Below, piece after piece: positions 9,568-18,367 of a DNA stretch of 64,000 nt (position 1 is its first letter; every line of letters begins with the position of its first letter). Both the position numbers and the translations under genes were made by a program. This DNA comes from an uncultured Fibrobacter sp. (GTDB lineage Bacteria; Fibrobacterota; Fibrobacteria; Fibrobacterales; Fibrobacteraceae): contig CAMKLO010000013.1 in the NCBI GenBank assembly GCA_946413655.1, forward strand, positions 1-64,000. The letters run 5' to 3'. The notes below the pieces were generated by a model. That model was not told where the DNA came from. It worked only from the letters and a program-made list of their open reading frames with translations, and ran no database searches.

Positions 9568-9643
9568 ATCCCGGCGCTAGGCCGGGATGACACGCTAAAG
9601 GTTCTGCACTGGATCCTTCACCTTACGGGTTCAGGATGACATT
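9568..9643. repeat. Two dispersed GGATGAC-type intergenic repeats
   Basis: First copy: CCCGG-N7-CCGGGATGACA (9570-9592). Second copy: CACTGGATCCTTCACCTTAC followed by a GGTTCAGGATGAC tail (9608-9641), related to the element at 42940. They sit between two convergent genes. Confidence 0.6.
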
Positions 9644-9645
9644 GC

Positions 9646-9672
9646 AAAAAGGCGAGCCATGAGGCCCGCCAT
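9646..9672 (-). terminator. Rho-independent terminator of manC
   Basis: On the minus strand GGCGGGCC-TCAT-GGCTCGCC followed by five T. One wobble or mismatch in the stem. Confidence 0.7.
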
Positions 9673-9682
9673 TCTTTAAGAC

Positions 9683-9715
9683 TTCCTACTGTCTACTTCC
9701 TACCGCCTACTCCTA
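9683..9715 (-). repeat. Heptamer TAGGNNN array starting at the manC stop codon
   Basis: Read on the minus strand from the TAG stop: TAGGAG, then TAGGCGG, TAGGAAG, TAGACAG, TAGGAAG. Same design as the arrays after pheS and rfbC. Confidence 0.75.
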
Positions 9716-11092
9716 AGAGCGCTTGTAGTCGTCCTGCATACGGATGATATCGTCTTCGCCGGTGTACTCACCCACCTGGACTTCAACAATCACGAGCGGG
9801 AGTTTGCCTTCGTTCTGCAAGCGGTGAACCGTTCCCGAAGGAATATACGTCGATTCGTTCGGACGCACGTAAAACACCTTGTCGCCAACAGTGCATGTTG
9901 CAGTACCGCTAACAACAACCCAATGTTCCGAGCGGTGCAAATGCTTCTGCAACGAGAGGCGTTCGCCCGGACGCACGACGATGCGCTTCATCTTGTAACG
10001 GTCCGACGATTCGAGCACGGAGTATGTACCCCACGGACGATTGACCGTCTGTGGAACCGTCGGCAAATCGGAACCACGAGCCTTGAGCTCGTCAACAACC
10101 TTCTTCACCTTCTGGCTACTCGCAAGCGGAGCGACCAAGAGAGCATCCGGCGTATCGACAATCAACATGTTGTCCAAATCAATCGTGCAAATCTGACGCT
10201 GACCGCCCAGCACGAGAGAATTCTTTGAACCAATCGCCAAATGTTTTGCATTCATGTTGTTGCCATTTTCGTCGTGGTCGTATTCGCCATAGAGAGAGTC
10301 GAACGCGCCAAGATCAGACCAGCCGATATCACTCGGAACAACCTTCACCTTGGAAGACTTTTCCATCACAGCATAGTCAATCGAGTTCGAAGGAATGTTC
10401 ATCATGTCGTCATGATCGACACGGACAAGAGCACCCTTGTTTTCTTTCTTGGCATTCGCAAACGCAACCTTCGCCGCAGACAGAATGTCTGGAGAAAACT
10501 TCGCTAGTTCATCAAGGAACGTCGAAGCCTTGAAGCAGAAGATACCGCTGTTCCAGAAGAATCTTCCAGAAGCGACGTACTTCTTGGCGGTTTCCAAGTC
10601 CGGTTTTTCGACAAAGCGCTTGACATCTTCGCCGTTCGCTTCGATGTATCCGTAACCCGTTTCCGGGCCTGTCGGAGTAATGCCGAACGTGACCAAGAAT
10701 CCTTTTGTAGCAAATTCTTCGGCCTTGCGCAAGCATTCTTCGTAAGCATCGGCTTTGCGAATCACATGGTCGGATGGCGAAACAAGAACAACATCATCCG
10801 GGTTGAGACCGAGGCACGCAAGAGCAATTGCCGGAGCCGTATTGCGGCCCACCGGTTCCAAAAGAAACCGAGCATGAGTGGCACCCACTTCTTCGAGCTG
10901 ATCCTTAGCCAAGAAATACTGTTCCGCATTACTGACAATATACTGCGCGCTGCAAATACGTGAATTTGTCTTTACCGTACGTTGGAACAGGGACGCCCCG
11001 TCAAAAAGACGGGCGAACTGTTTCGGCATGAGAGAACGGCTAATCGGCCAAAGGCGCGTACCGCTGCCACCGCACAAAATCAAGTTAATCAT
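9713..11092 (-). CDS. manC: Mannose-1-phosphate guanylyltransferase (ManC/AlgA family)
   Basis: Makes GDP-mannose from mannose-1-phosphate and GTP for surface polysaccharide. The nucleotidyltransferase signature LILCGGSGTRLWPISR is at the very N-terminus, followed by PKQF and VGRNTAPAIALA, then ENGNNMNAKHLAIGSKNSLV. The C-terminal third (about 350-459) is a cupin with PWGTYSVLE, PGERLSLQKHLHRSEHWVVVSG and YIPSGTVHRL, typical of the bifunctional type II isomerase/guanylyltransferase. I chose the ATG at 11092, which gives MINLILCGG; a GTG four codons upstream is possible. It is the last gene of the minus-strand polysaccharide run, 15 bases after the Wza-like gene. Confidence 0.92.
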   Translation of the reverse strand: MINLILCGGSGTRLWPISRSLMPKQFARLFDGASLFQRTVKTNSRICSAQYIVSNAEQYFLAKDQLEEVGATHARFLLEPVGRNTAPAIALACLGLNPDDVVLVSPSDHVIRKADAYEECLRKAEEFATKGFLVTFGITPTGPETGYGYIEANGEDVKRFVEKPDLETAKKYVASGRFFWNSGIFCFKASTFLDELAKFSPDILSAAKVAFANAKKENKGALVRVDHDDMMNIPSNSIDYAVMEKSSKVKVVPSDIGWSDLGAFDSLYGEYDHDENGNNMNAKHLAIGSKNSLVLGGQRQICTIDLDNMLIVDTPDALLVAPLASSQKVKKVVDELKARGSDLPTVPQTVNRPWGTYSVLESSDRYKMKRIVVRPGERLSLQKHLHRSEHWVVVSGTATCTVGDKVFYVRPNESTYIPSGTVHRLQNEGKLPLVIVEVQVGEYTGEDDIIRMQDDYKRS

Positions 11093-11107
11093 ACCGATAC
11101 CCACGTG

Positions 11108-12313
11108 TTACTTGCTTGTCGTAGTCGTTGTTGCCGTTGATGTCGATGCCTGCTTTGAAGAGCTACCACTTGTTGTAGTCGTTTTCGGAGCACTCCAGCC
11201 ATTTCTACTGATCTGCGACATGTAGTAAACAGTATTAGTAGTACTCTGGATAGCGGTAAGTGTCGGGGTAATCAAGCCAAGGAGACGGTTCCATGTTGCA
11301 AGGTCAGAAGCATCGACATATACGATATCGCGCGGATTCATTTCAAAGCGGTCCGCCATAGCAAGGGCCATAGCATTCTTCGCATTCAATTGATAGATAT
11401 CGATTTTATCTGGAGCGGTATTTCTAATAACATAAATACCTCTTGAGGTTGCATCCCTTGCGTTCACACCACCAGCCGCAGCGAGAGCTTCAGCCAAGGT
11501 CATGTAATTGTCCATACGGACAATGCCACTGCGCGCCACTTCACCGAGAACATAAACTTTTCTATCCCTTTCAGTATCAGCCCTTAACGGAACGAAAATT
11601 TGGTCACCCGGCTTCACGAGGATGCGGTCGATGGCAATGTTGTCACTGAACGCACTGACATAGTTGATATTATAGATTTTATCACCACGACGAATTTGAA
11701 CAAATGCGGGGTCAGCCTTTTCGTTAAATCCGCCAACTTCAGCAATTACGTCCGGGAGAGTCATCGGGTTTTCATCAAAGCTTACATAACCCGGTCTGTT
11801 CACGGCGCCGGTCACAAAAGCCTTGCGGCTGTGGTAACCAGTCACACGCACATCCACCTGCGGATCGTTCAAAATCTTGTCGGAAAGGCGCTTCGTAATT
11901 TCAAGACGAAGTTCCTGAGCCGTAAGGCCTGCTGCCTGAAGTTCACCCGCATACGGATAGAACAACTTGCCGTCCGTCGTTACCTTCTGACCTGCTGGCT
12001 GATACTGACCCATCGGAGAAGTAAGTTCCGGATGTTCCCAAACAACGACCTGCACCTGGTCCAGAGGTCCAATCCTATATTCCAAGTCCGGAAGAGAATC
12101 CACCATGAGATTGGCCAAATTACCTTCTTGGGGATTTGCAGCAACAGCCACAGATTCACCCATGTCCCCCTTCTCAATGGAATGAAGTTTGAACGAGATT
12201 CCATTATAGGTCGTGGAATCTTCGGGAATACTCATTCGCATTTGCGGAGCAGCAAAGCAACCACTCAAGACTGCTGCGGCTACACCACAAAGAGCAATAC
12301 CAATTTTATTCAT
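11108..12313 (-). CDS. Wza-like polysaccharide export lipoprotein
   Basis: Outer-membrane polysaccharide export protein. The ATG at 12313 follows AAGGAAACGT and gives a lipoprotein signal ending VLSGC (Cys19). The poly-sacc export domain is seen at YRIGPLDQVQVVVWEHPEL...TTDGKLFYPYAGELQAAGLT, followed by two SLBB-type segments (KAFVTGAVNRPGYVSF; KVYVLGEVARSGIVRM). The tail is Ser/Thr-rich. The frame is open 16 codons further upstream into the phosphatase gene but has no better start. With the tyrosine phosphatase upstream this is a Wza-Wzb pair. No Wzc kinase is visible in the window. Confidence 0.88.
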   Translation of the reverse strand: MNKIGIALCGVAAAVLSGCFAAPQMRMSIPEDSTTYNGISFKLHSIEKGDMGESVAVAANPQEGNLANLMVDSLPDLEYRIGPLDQVQVVVWEHPELTSPMGQYQPAGQKVTTDGKLFYPYAGELQAAGLTAQELRLEITKRLSDKILNDPQVDVRVTGYHSRKAFVTGAVNRPGYVSFDENPMTLPDVIAEVGGFNEKADPAFVQIRRGDKIYNINYVSAFSDNIAIDRILVKPGDQIFVPLRADTERDRKVYVLGEVARSGIVRMDNYMTLAEALAAAGGVNARDATSRGIYVIRNTAPDKIDIYQLNAKNAMALAMADRFEMNPRDIVYVDASDLATWNRLLGLITPTLTAIQSTTNTVYYMSQISRNGWSAPKTTTTSGSSSKQASTSTATTTTTSK

Positions 12314-12329
12314 ACGTTTCCTTTTTGAT

Positions 12330-12773
12330 TTATTTGGCTTCACTTTGCCTAATCTTTTCAACCCAATACGGAGTCAACTTCGAAATGAAATTCCAAGCCA
12401 ACACAAACGCGTTTTCCGGACGGCGGTACGGGTCAGGGATATCGACCTGGTGCGATTCACCATAGCGGAACACCTTACCTTCAAGCCAAGGATACTTATG
12501 CAAAAGTTCCCTCTTATGTCCGTTCTCCATCACCAAAATCAAATCAGCCCATTTAAGGATATCCAAATTAATTTGACGAGCCCTGTGGGCACTCATATCC
12601 ACACCATGCTGCATGGCGATTTTTTGCGAAATTTCGTGTGCAGGGTTATCGACCAATGCACCAAGTCCAGCACTCATCACATTGAAGCCCGGTCCGAGTT
12701 CCTTCTTCAAGAGGTACTCCCCTGTGGGGCTACGGCAGATGTTACCAGTACAAACGACAAGAATGTTCTTCAT
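12330..12773 (-). CDS. Low-molecular-weight protein tyrosine phosphatase (Wzb/Etp-like)
   Basis: A 147-residue LMW-PTP. The phosphate loop C8-TGNIC-R14-S is at the N-terminus (CX5R), and the acid Asp lies in DIPDPYRR near residue 112. Family members of this size next to a Wza gene dephosphorylate the autokinase that controls polysaccharide chain length. Arsenate-reductase-type relatives differ in the loop and context. The stop lies 16 bases before the Wza start, so the two are co-transcribed. Confidence 0.88.
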   Translation of the reverse strand: MKNILVVCTGNICRSPTGEYLLKKELGPGFNVMSAGLGALVDNPAHEISQKIAMQHGVDMSAHRARQINLDILKWADLILVMENGHKRELLHKYPWLEGKVFRYGESHQVDIPDPYRRPENAFVLAWNFISKLTPYWVEKIRQSEAK

Positions 12774-12805
12774 AGTAAATAAAAAATAGCAAAATAACTA
12801 GCGAC

Positions 12806-12840
12806 ATTTAGTCATTAGCCAATGGTCATCAGTCATTAGT
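12806..12840 (-). repeat. Heptamer TAATGAC array between rfbC and the phosphatase gene
   Basis: Minus strand units TAATGAC, TGATGAC, CATTGGC, TAATGAC, TAAATGT; period 7, with stop triplets in most units. Confidence 0.7.
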
Positions 12841-12875
12841 ATTCAAATTGGCGGCAAAGCCCCGACTGAAAAAAT

Positions 12876-12906
12876 CTAATAACTAATGACAAACGGCTAA
12901 AAACTA
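12876..12906 (-). repeat. Heptamer TAGNNNN array starting at the rfbC stop codon
   Basis: Minus strand units from the TAG stop: TAGTTTT, TAGCCGT, TTGTCAT, TAGTTAT, TAGATT. Period 7. Confidence 0.7.
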
Positions 12907-13467
12907 CAAATCAAACGCGAAGTTCAAATCCTTAAGAGCCGGATTCCTCGTGTCCTTTTCGGAAAGTAGAGGTTCAAAGCCGTTCCCGACCGGCCATTTA
13001 ATACCAATTTCGGGATCGTTCCACATCAGACCGCCTTCGTCCTTCGGGTCGTACAGGCGAGTGCACTTATAGACAAAAGTCGCCGTTTCGCTAAGCACCA
13101 CAAACCCGTGGGCAAAACCTTCAGGAATGTAGAACTGCTTCTTGTTTTCGGCAGAAAGCACGACACCTTCCCACTTGCCGAACGTGGGGCTCCCCTTGCG
13201 CAGGTCCACCGCCACATCGAACACTTCGCCTTCAATCACGCGGACGAGTTTTCCCTGCGGGTTCTTCTTCTGGAAGTGCAGACCACGGAGCACGCCCTTC
13301 TTGCTCTTGGACTCGTTGTCCTGAACAAAAACCATGTTGAGGCCGGCCGCATCGAACTCGCCCTTGTTGTAAGTTTCCATGAAGTAGCCGCGCTGGTCGC
13401 CATAGACCGTCGGCTCAATGATGGTCACACCCTCGATGGAGGTTTTGATAAAATTGAATTTACCCAT
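12904..13467 (-). CDS. rfbC: dTDP-4-dehydrorhamnose 3,5-epimerase
   Basis: Third enzyme of dTDP-L-rhamnose synthesis. A 187-residue cupin with the family signatures RGYFMETYNKGEFDAAG, FVQDNESKSKKGVLRGLHFQ, VFDVAVDLRKGSPTFGKW, YIPEGFAHGFVVLSE and YDPKDEGGLMWNDPEIGIKWP. The active-site His sits in LRGLHFQ. Length and start are usual for the family. It lies downstream of rfbB and upstream of the phosphatase gene. Confidence 0.95.
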   Translation of the reverse strand: MGKFNFIKTSIEGVTIIEPTVYGDQRGYFMETYNKGEFDAAGLNMVFVQDNESKSKKGVLRGLHFQKKNPQGKLVRVIEGEVFDVAVDLRKGSPTFGKWEGVVLSAENKKQFYIPEGFAHGFVVLSETATFVYKCTRLYDPKDEGGLMWNDPEIGIKWPVGNGFEPLLSEKDTRNPALKDLNFAFDL

Positions 13468-13642
13468 AAAAAATCTCCGATTTTTTAGCGATGAGGTTTG
13501 AGCACGGTCGTCCTATCGTTTCACTCTAGGACTCCCTCTGAGGTATGAGGTTTCATAATCGCGCCTATGGCGCCTTACTTTAGCCCAAAGCGACATAGTC
13601 GCGACCTCAAAGGCACAGAGTGCCGAGCCCATAGCCCACTAC

Positions 13643-14779
13643 CTACCTATTCTTATACATCGTTTCGTAATACTTTTCGTAGTCGCCGCTGGTGATGTTG
13701 TCCAGCCATTCCTGGTTGTCCAAGTACCAGCGCACCGTCTTTTCGATGCCTTCCTCGAACTGCAAGGACGGTTCCCAGCCCAGTTCCTTCTGGAGCTTGG
13801 TGGAATCGATGGCGTAGCGGGCATCGTGGCCCAAGCGGTCCGTCACGTAGGTGATGAGGTTCATGTCCTCGCCTTCGGCGCGACCCAAAAGTCTATCCAC
13901 CGTCTTGATGACGACCTTGATGATATCGATGTTCTTCCATTCGTTGAAGCCGCCGATGTTGTACGTCTCGGCAATCTTCCCGTTATGGAAAATCACGTCG
14001 ATAGCGCGGGCATGGTCTTCCACGAAGAGCCAGTCGCGCACGTTTTCGCCCTTGCCGTAAACCGGGAGCGGCTTCTTGTGACGGATGTTGTTGATGAAAA
14101 GCGGGATGAGCTTTTCGGGGAACTGGTACGGACCGTAGTTGTTGGAGCAGTTCGTAACAATCGTCGGCATGCCGTAGGTGTCGTGGAAGGCGCGGACAAA
14201 GTGGTCAGAACCGGCCTTGGAAGCGGAATACGGGCTATGCGGCGTGTACTTCGTGGTTTCATAGAAGAAGTCATCACCATAGGCCAAGTGGTGTTCCGAA
14301 CTGGACGCCGTGGTCGTAAACGGAGGCGTAATGCCTTCCGGGTGGTTCATCTTGAGAGCGCCATAGACTTCATCCGTCGAAATGTGGTAGAAGCGCTTGC
14401 CCTCGTACTTTTCGGGGAGGCTTTCCCAGTAGAGCTTCGCGGCCTGAAGCAGGGAAAGCGTACCCATCACGTTCGTCTTCGCGAAAGTGAACGGATCCTT
14501 GATGGAGCGGTCCACGTGGCTTTCTGCCGCAAGATGGATGATGCCATCGACATGTTCGTCCTGCATGAGCTTGTAGAACGCGTCAAAATCGCAGATGTCC
14601 ATCTTCACGAACATGTAGTTCGGCTTGCTTTCGATGTCCTTGAGGTTCGCAAGGTTGCCTGCATAGGTGAGCTTATCAAGATTGATAATCTTGTATTCAG
14701 GATACTTGTTCACGAAAAGGCGAACAACATGGCTCCCGATAAAGCCTGCACCGCCCGTGATGACAATGGAACGTTTCAT
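13643..14779 (-). CDS. rfbB: dTDP-glucose 4,6-dehydratase
   Basis: Second enzyme of dTDP-rhamnose synthesis; extended short-chain dehydrogenase. The NAD-binding motif GGAGFIGSHVV lies at residues 9-19; HLAAESHVDRSI, STDEVYGAL and the catalytic YSASKAGSDHF are all present. The ATG at 14779 is preceded by GGAGAATTTT and gives 378 residues, somewhat longer than the usual 340-360. An in-frame extension upstream to 14848 lacks a ribosome site. It is separated from rfbA by a protease gene. Confidence 0.95.
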   Translation of the reverse strand: MKRSIVITGGAGFIGSHVVRLFVNKYPEYKIINLDKLTYAGNLANLKDIESKPNYMFVKMDICDFDAFYKLMQDEHVDGIIHLAAESHVDRSIKDPFTFAKTNVMGTLSLLQAAKLYWESLPEKYEGKRFYHISTDEVYGALKMNHPEGITPPFTTTASSSEHHLAYGDDFFYETTKYTPHSPYSASKAGSDHFVRAFHDTYGMPTIVTNCSNNYGPYQFPEKLIPLFINNIRHKKPLPVYGKGENVRDWLFVEDHARAIDVIFHNGKIAETYNIGGFNEWKNIDIIKVVIKTVDRLLGRAEGEDMNLITYVTDRLGHDARYAIDSTKLQKELGWEPSLQFEEGIEKTVRWYLDNQEWLDNITSGDYEKYYETMYKNR

Positions 14780-14882
14780 AAAATTCTCCAATTGGACGGC
14801 GATAATATAGAAAAGAAAGATTATATTTTTACTTCTTATAACAACCAAAAACAGCTTTTACGCCGAAAAATCGAGAAAGCAC

Positions 14883-17291
14883 TTAACGATTCCACCGGAT
14901 AATTCCTTTAAACAGCTGTTTGTTCCCCTGAGTCACAGATACTATTATGTTTGACCTGCTAATGGAACGCAAATCGATGGCTTGTTCCGAGTTCTCCATC
15001 GTCGTTTCGAGCAGGAGAGTTCCAATCGGAGAGAAAAATCTCACTGTTTTTATACCTTGCTGCGGAGCGTAAATGTAAATATCGCCGTTATGCATTCTGA
15101 CTCGAACATTTGACAACGGCGTCGAATGCACAGCGAAAACGGGATGTTCGCTAGAACTGGATTCGAGACTTTCCGAAGACGATATCGCGGAACACGAGGA
15201 CGCAATTGCAGAACTTGAAGACATTTCCGCAATGCGACTTGATGAACCTGGAACATTCGAACTGGAGGACGCTCTTATTGAGCTAGACGAAACCGTAGCA
15301 GAACTCGACGAAACAATCGACGAACTCGACAAAACCGAAGAACTGGAGCGTGTTAGTGACGAAGAAGACGAAACGATCGAACTCGACGAAGTTATTTCGG
15401 AACTTGACGAAATTTCCACAGAACTAGACGAAGCCGCAGACGATTCCGGTTCAACATTTGAAGAACTCGACTCAAACAAAGAGCTGGACGAAACAATTTC
15501 TGAGCTAGAAGATTCGACCACAGAACTCGAGGATTCGATTTCCGAGCTTGAGGATTCAGCCACAGAACTAGAAGATTCAATTTCGAAGCTAGACGAAATC
15601 GCCTCAGAGCTTGAAGAAATGTCTTCTGAACTTGATGACATCTCTTCAGAACTTGAAATTGGCGTTTCAGACGAACTTGATACTTCAACCGATGAACTCG
15701 ACTCTATAAAAACATTAAACATGACATATTCTTTATCCTCTGATTCTCTTATATCAGAAAGCATAATATTCATGTTCCGCCCATCCCAAAAAATAAATCT
15801 GTCAAATTCAGTTACATTTTCACTTCCTGGGAACGGATTTGATTCACGGGGCCAAAAACCCTCTGAGCCAGCCTCAACAATATCAACTCGCAGGTGATCT
15901 CTATCATTATTAGGAATTAACCTTCTCCAAACCGAAGGAAGATAATCAATGTGCCAAATCAACAATCCTGAATTCGGCAATTCAGATTCCCATCCTTTAT
16001 TTGTCCGATATTCCAGTAAAAAGAATTCATCTGGATTTTCTTTATTAGTGATTTGATAAGCCACATTTTCTTCAATTTTGCTCAATTTCACAGAGCCTTC
16101 AAAATCAAGTTCTACCGGAGAAAGCCACCCCAAAGACATGCGTTCAAATGCAGAATAAAGCGGAGGAGCACAACTGGTTACACGGTCTTTATTTTCAGGA
16201 CAATTATGTGAACCTTGATCCATGACATCCCATACGCTCGGCGTACCACGATCCCAACCATCAGCATAACGAGTATTGTATAAATCAGGTAAACCAAGAG
16301 CATGGCTAAATTCATGAACCATAATGCCAATTCCCTCTATAATATTTGTCGTTTCATCATAATAGTATGCAGTTACATTTATTTCATTTGCACAAGCATA
16401 TCTAAAGCCATATTTACCATTACCCAATTCTATGGTAAAATCTAAAGAACTCATATGTGGCCAAATAGCTTCTTCCACTCCCGAGCCATTAGATCCAACA
16501 CCGGCATAAATTAAACAGATATAATCAACCCAATCATCGCCATCTTTATCATATAAACTAAAATCAATTTGATTTTTCATCATATCCAAAGCTTCGTATA
16601 TAATCAATCTCGCACCATAGGATTTACTACTACTAGATTCTGTCCGATATGAAGCCCGTGTTCCAGAAACTGCTACAGGTCCATACACATCAAAAGTAGG
16701 GCGAAATAAGCCATTGGAACTTTTTATAAAGTAATCCCTAACACTACCAATATTATAATATTCATTAAATCCTTCTTTATTCAGAAAATCATTATACAGA
16801 GCGTTAGGATTTGCATTTTTAAACTTTATATCAGAATATTCAACAAGAATAGTAAGCACACGAACATCGCCCTGCGTAATCGTTTTATTCACTTCAGGCA
16901 AGCGTTGTATTGGGGAATTAGAAAACTTTGGTGTTTCAAGCTTATATATTTCAGTACGAGATGTACCTTCTAGCATTTTTTTATAAATCGATTTTTCATT
17001 AAGACTCGAGAGGAATTCTCTGTCAGCTTGATTGCGCACTCCCGCATTTCGAGCAACGAATCTAGAAGGCGTTCCATCAACTCCGACATAGGTGTAAAAG
17101 CCTTGCTCATTTTTCTGCAAAATGTAGCCATCCACTGTTTCATAAAAATGAAAAAGCTCATCGCCCACTTGACGAACCATAACGGAACTGCCATCGGGCT
17201 GTTTCAACGAAAATGTTGCATTACTTGCAGGATTTGCAAAACAGAGTGCCGCAAAGGCCAATAATGGCAGCACAATCCGAATTAATTTCAT
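14883..17291 (-). CDS. Secreted M6-family zinc metalloprotease with poly-serine linker and C-terminal sorting-type domain
   Basis: Signal peptide at residues 1-20. The M6 (immune inhibitor A-like) catalytic region carries MVHEFSHALGLPDLYN, that is HEXXHXXGXXD with zinc ligands near H326, H330 and D336 and catalytic Glu327. A Met-turn candidate follows in VWDVMDQGSHNC. After about residue 535 comes roughly 170 residues of serine runs broken by acidic and hydrophobic residues, a typical Fibrobacter linker. The C-terminal 80 residues (from HSTPLSNVRVRMHNGDIYI) form a small beta domain like those on the cellulase and pectate lyase here. AGGAGG 6 nt before the ATG sets the start. It interrupts the rhamnose genes on the same strand. 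Confidence 0.85.
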   Translation of the reverse strand: MKLIRIVLPLLAFAALCFANPASNATFSLKQPDGSSVMVRQVGDELFHFYETVDGYILQKNEQGFYTYVGVDGTPSRFVARNAGVRNQADREFLSSLNEKSIYKKMLEGTSRTEIYKLETPKFSNSPIQRLPEVNKTITQGDVRVLTILVEYSDIKFKNANPNALYNDFLNKEGFNEYYNIGSVRDYFIKSSNGLFRPTFDVYGPVAVSGTRASYRTESSSSKSYGARLIIYEALDMMKNQIDFSLYDKDGDDWVDYICLIYAGVGSNGSGVEEAIWPHMSSLDFTIELGNGKYGFRYACANEINVTAYYYDETTNIIEGIGIMVHEFSHALGLPDLYNTRYADGWDRGTPSVWDVMDQGSHNCPENKDRVTSCAPPLYSAFERMSLGWLSPVELDFEGSVKLSKIEENVAYQITNKENPDEFFLLEYRTNKGWESELPNSGLLIWHIDYLPSVWRRLIPNNDRDHLRVDIVEAGSEGFWPRESNPFPGSENVTEFDRFIFWDGRNMNIMLSDIRESEDKEYVMFNVFIESSSSVEVSSSSETPISSSEEMSSSSEDISSSSEAISSSFEIESSSSVAESSSSEIESSSSVVESSSSEIVSSSSLFESSSSNVEPESSAASSSSVEISSSSEITSSSSIVSSSSSLTRSSSSVLSSSSIVSSSSATVSSSSIRASSSSNVPGSSSRIAEMSSSSAIASSCSAISSSESLESSSSEHPVFAVHSTPLSNVRVRMHNGDIYIYAPQQGIKTVRFFSPIGTLLLETTMENSEQAIDLRSISRSNIIVSVTQGNKQLFKGIIRWNR

Positions 17292-17408
17292 CACTCTCCT
17301 CCTAATTATTTTTCGTGATTCAGAAGGAAAGATAATAAATATTTTTTAGGAGTCATGCCTCAAAGAGGAATAACACCGTCTAAGTTCTAGTAGCTGCGAC
17401 GAAGTCGC

Positions 17409-18296
17409 CTAGTAATGGATTTTTCCTTCAGCGACCTTGCGCAAATGCTGACCATAGGGAGACTTGCCGTACTTGGCAGCGGATTCCAGCAATTTATCCT
17501 TGCTAATCCAGCCGTTCTTGTAGGCGATTTCTTCAACTGCGGAAATCTGGATGCCCTGACGGTTTTCGACCATTTTCACGAACTCACCCGCTTCGATAAG
17601 GCTATCCATCGTACCTGTATCGAGCCATGCAAAACCACGACCGAGGAGTTTTACGTCAAGTTCACCCTTGTCGAGATACGTCTTGTTGAGATCCGTAATT
17701 TCAAGTTCACCGCGAGCGCTCGGTTTCTGCACCTTTGCAAAGCCGGACACGCGATTGTCGTAGAAGTAGAGGCCCGTAATCGCGTAGTTGCTCTTGGGTT
17801 CTTTTGGTTTTTCTTCAACAGAAATCACCTTGCCATTTTCGTCAAATTCCACGACTCCAAAGCGTTCTGGATCTTCGACGTAATAGCCAAACACACTTGC
17901 ACGGCCATTTTCTTCGGCATTTTTCACAGCAGCCTTCAATAGCGGGCTGAAACCGTTTCCGTAGAAGATATTGTCACCAAGCACCATTGCACAACAATCA
18001 TTTCCGATGAATTCTTCGCCCAGGATAAACGCCTGAGCAAGTCCATCGGGACTCGGCTGCACCTTGTAACTCAAGTTGAGGCCCATTGCAGAGCCGTCAC
18101 CGAGCAATCGTTCAAAGTTCGGCAAATCCGTCGGAGTCGAAATAATCAAGATGTCGCGAATGCCCGCCAACATGAGTGTTGAGAGCGGGTAATAAATCAT
18201 CGGCTTATCATAAACCGGCAACAATTGCTTCGATGTGACCATCGTCAGTGGATACAAACGTGTGCCGGATCCCCCAGCGAGTACGATTCCTTTCAT
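17409..18296 (-). CDS. rfbA: Glucose-1-phosphate thymidylyltransferase
   Basis: First enzyme of dTDP-rhamnose synthesis. [18 protein letters not shown] is at the N-terminus, then [52 protein letters not shown] and the tail region [17 protein letters not shown]. 295 residues, as usual. GGAGATTTT precedes the ATG. It is the first of the minus-strand polysaccharide genes, diverging from the helicase gene. No rfbD is found in the window. Confidence 0.96.
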   Translation of the reverse strand: MKGIVLAGGSGTRLYPLTMVTSKQLLPVYDKPMIYYPLSTLMLAGIRDILIISTPTDLPNFERLLGDGSAMGLNLSYKVQPSPDGLAQAFILGEEFIGNDCCAMVLGDNIFYGNGFSPLLKAAVKNAEENGRASVFGYYVEDPERFGVVEFDENGKVISVEEKPKEPKSNYAITGLYFYDNRVSGFAKVQKPSARGELEITDLNKTYLDKGELDVKLLGRGFAWLDTGTMDSLIEAGEFVKMVENRQGIQISAVEEIAYKNGWISKDKLLESAAKYGKSPYGQHLRKVAEGKIHY

Positions 18297-18367
18297 AAAA
18301 TCTCCTTATTCGCAAAAATAGAAAACTTATTACGTTTTATTTTCAAAAAAGTTATCTTTGAGTCATT

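Noticed and set aside
8414..9568. 384-codon frame opposite pheS
   Set aside because: Shadow frame; pheS motifs are on the other strand.
15232..15897. Acidic 221-codon frame opposite the M6 protease
   Set aside because: It is the antisense of the serine-rich linker (serine codons read backward as Glu, Asp and Leu), giving an artificial ELDE repeat.
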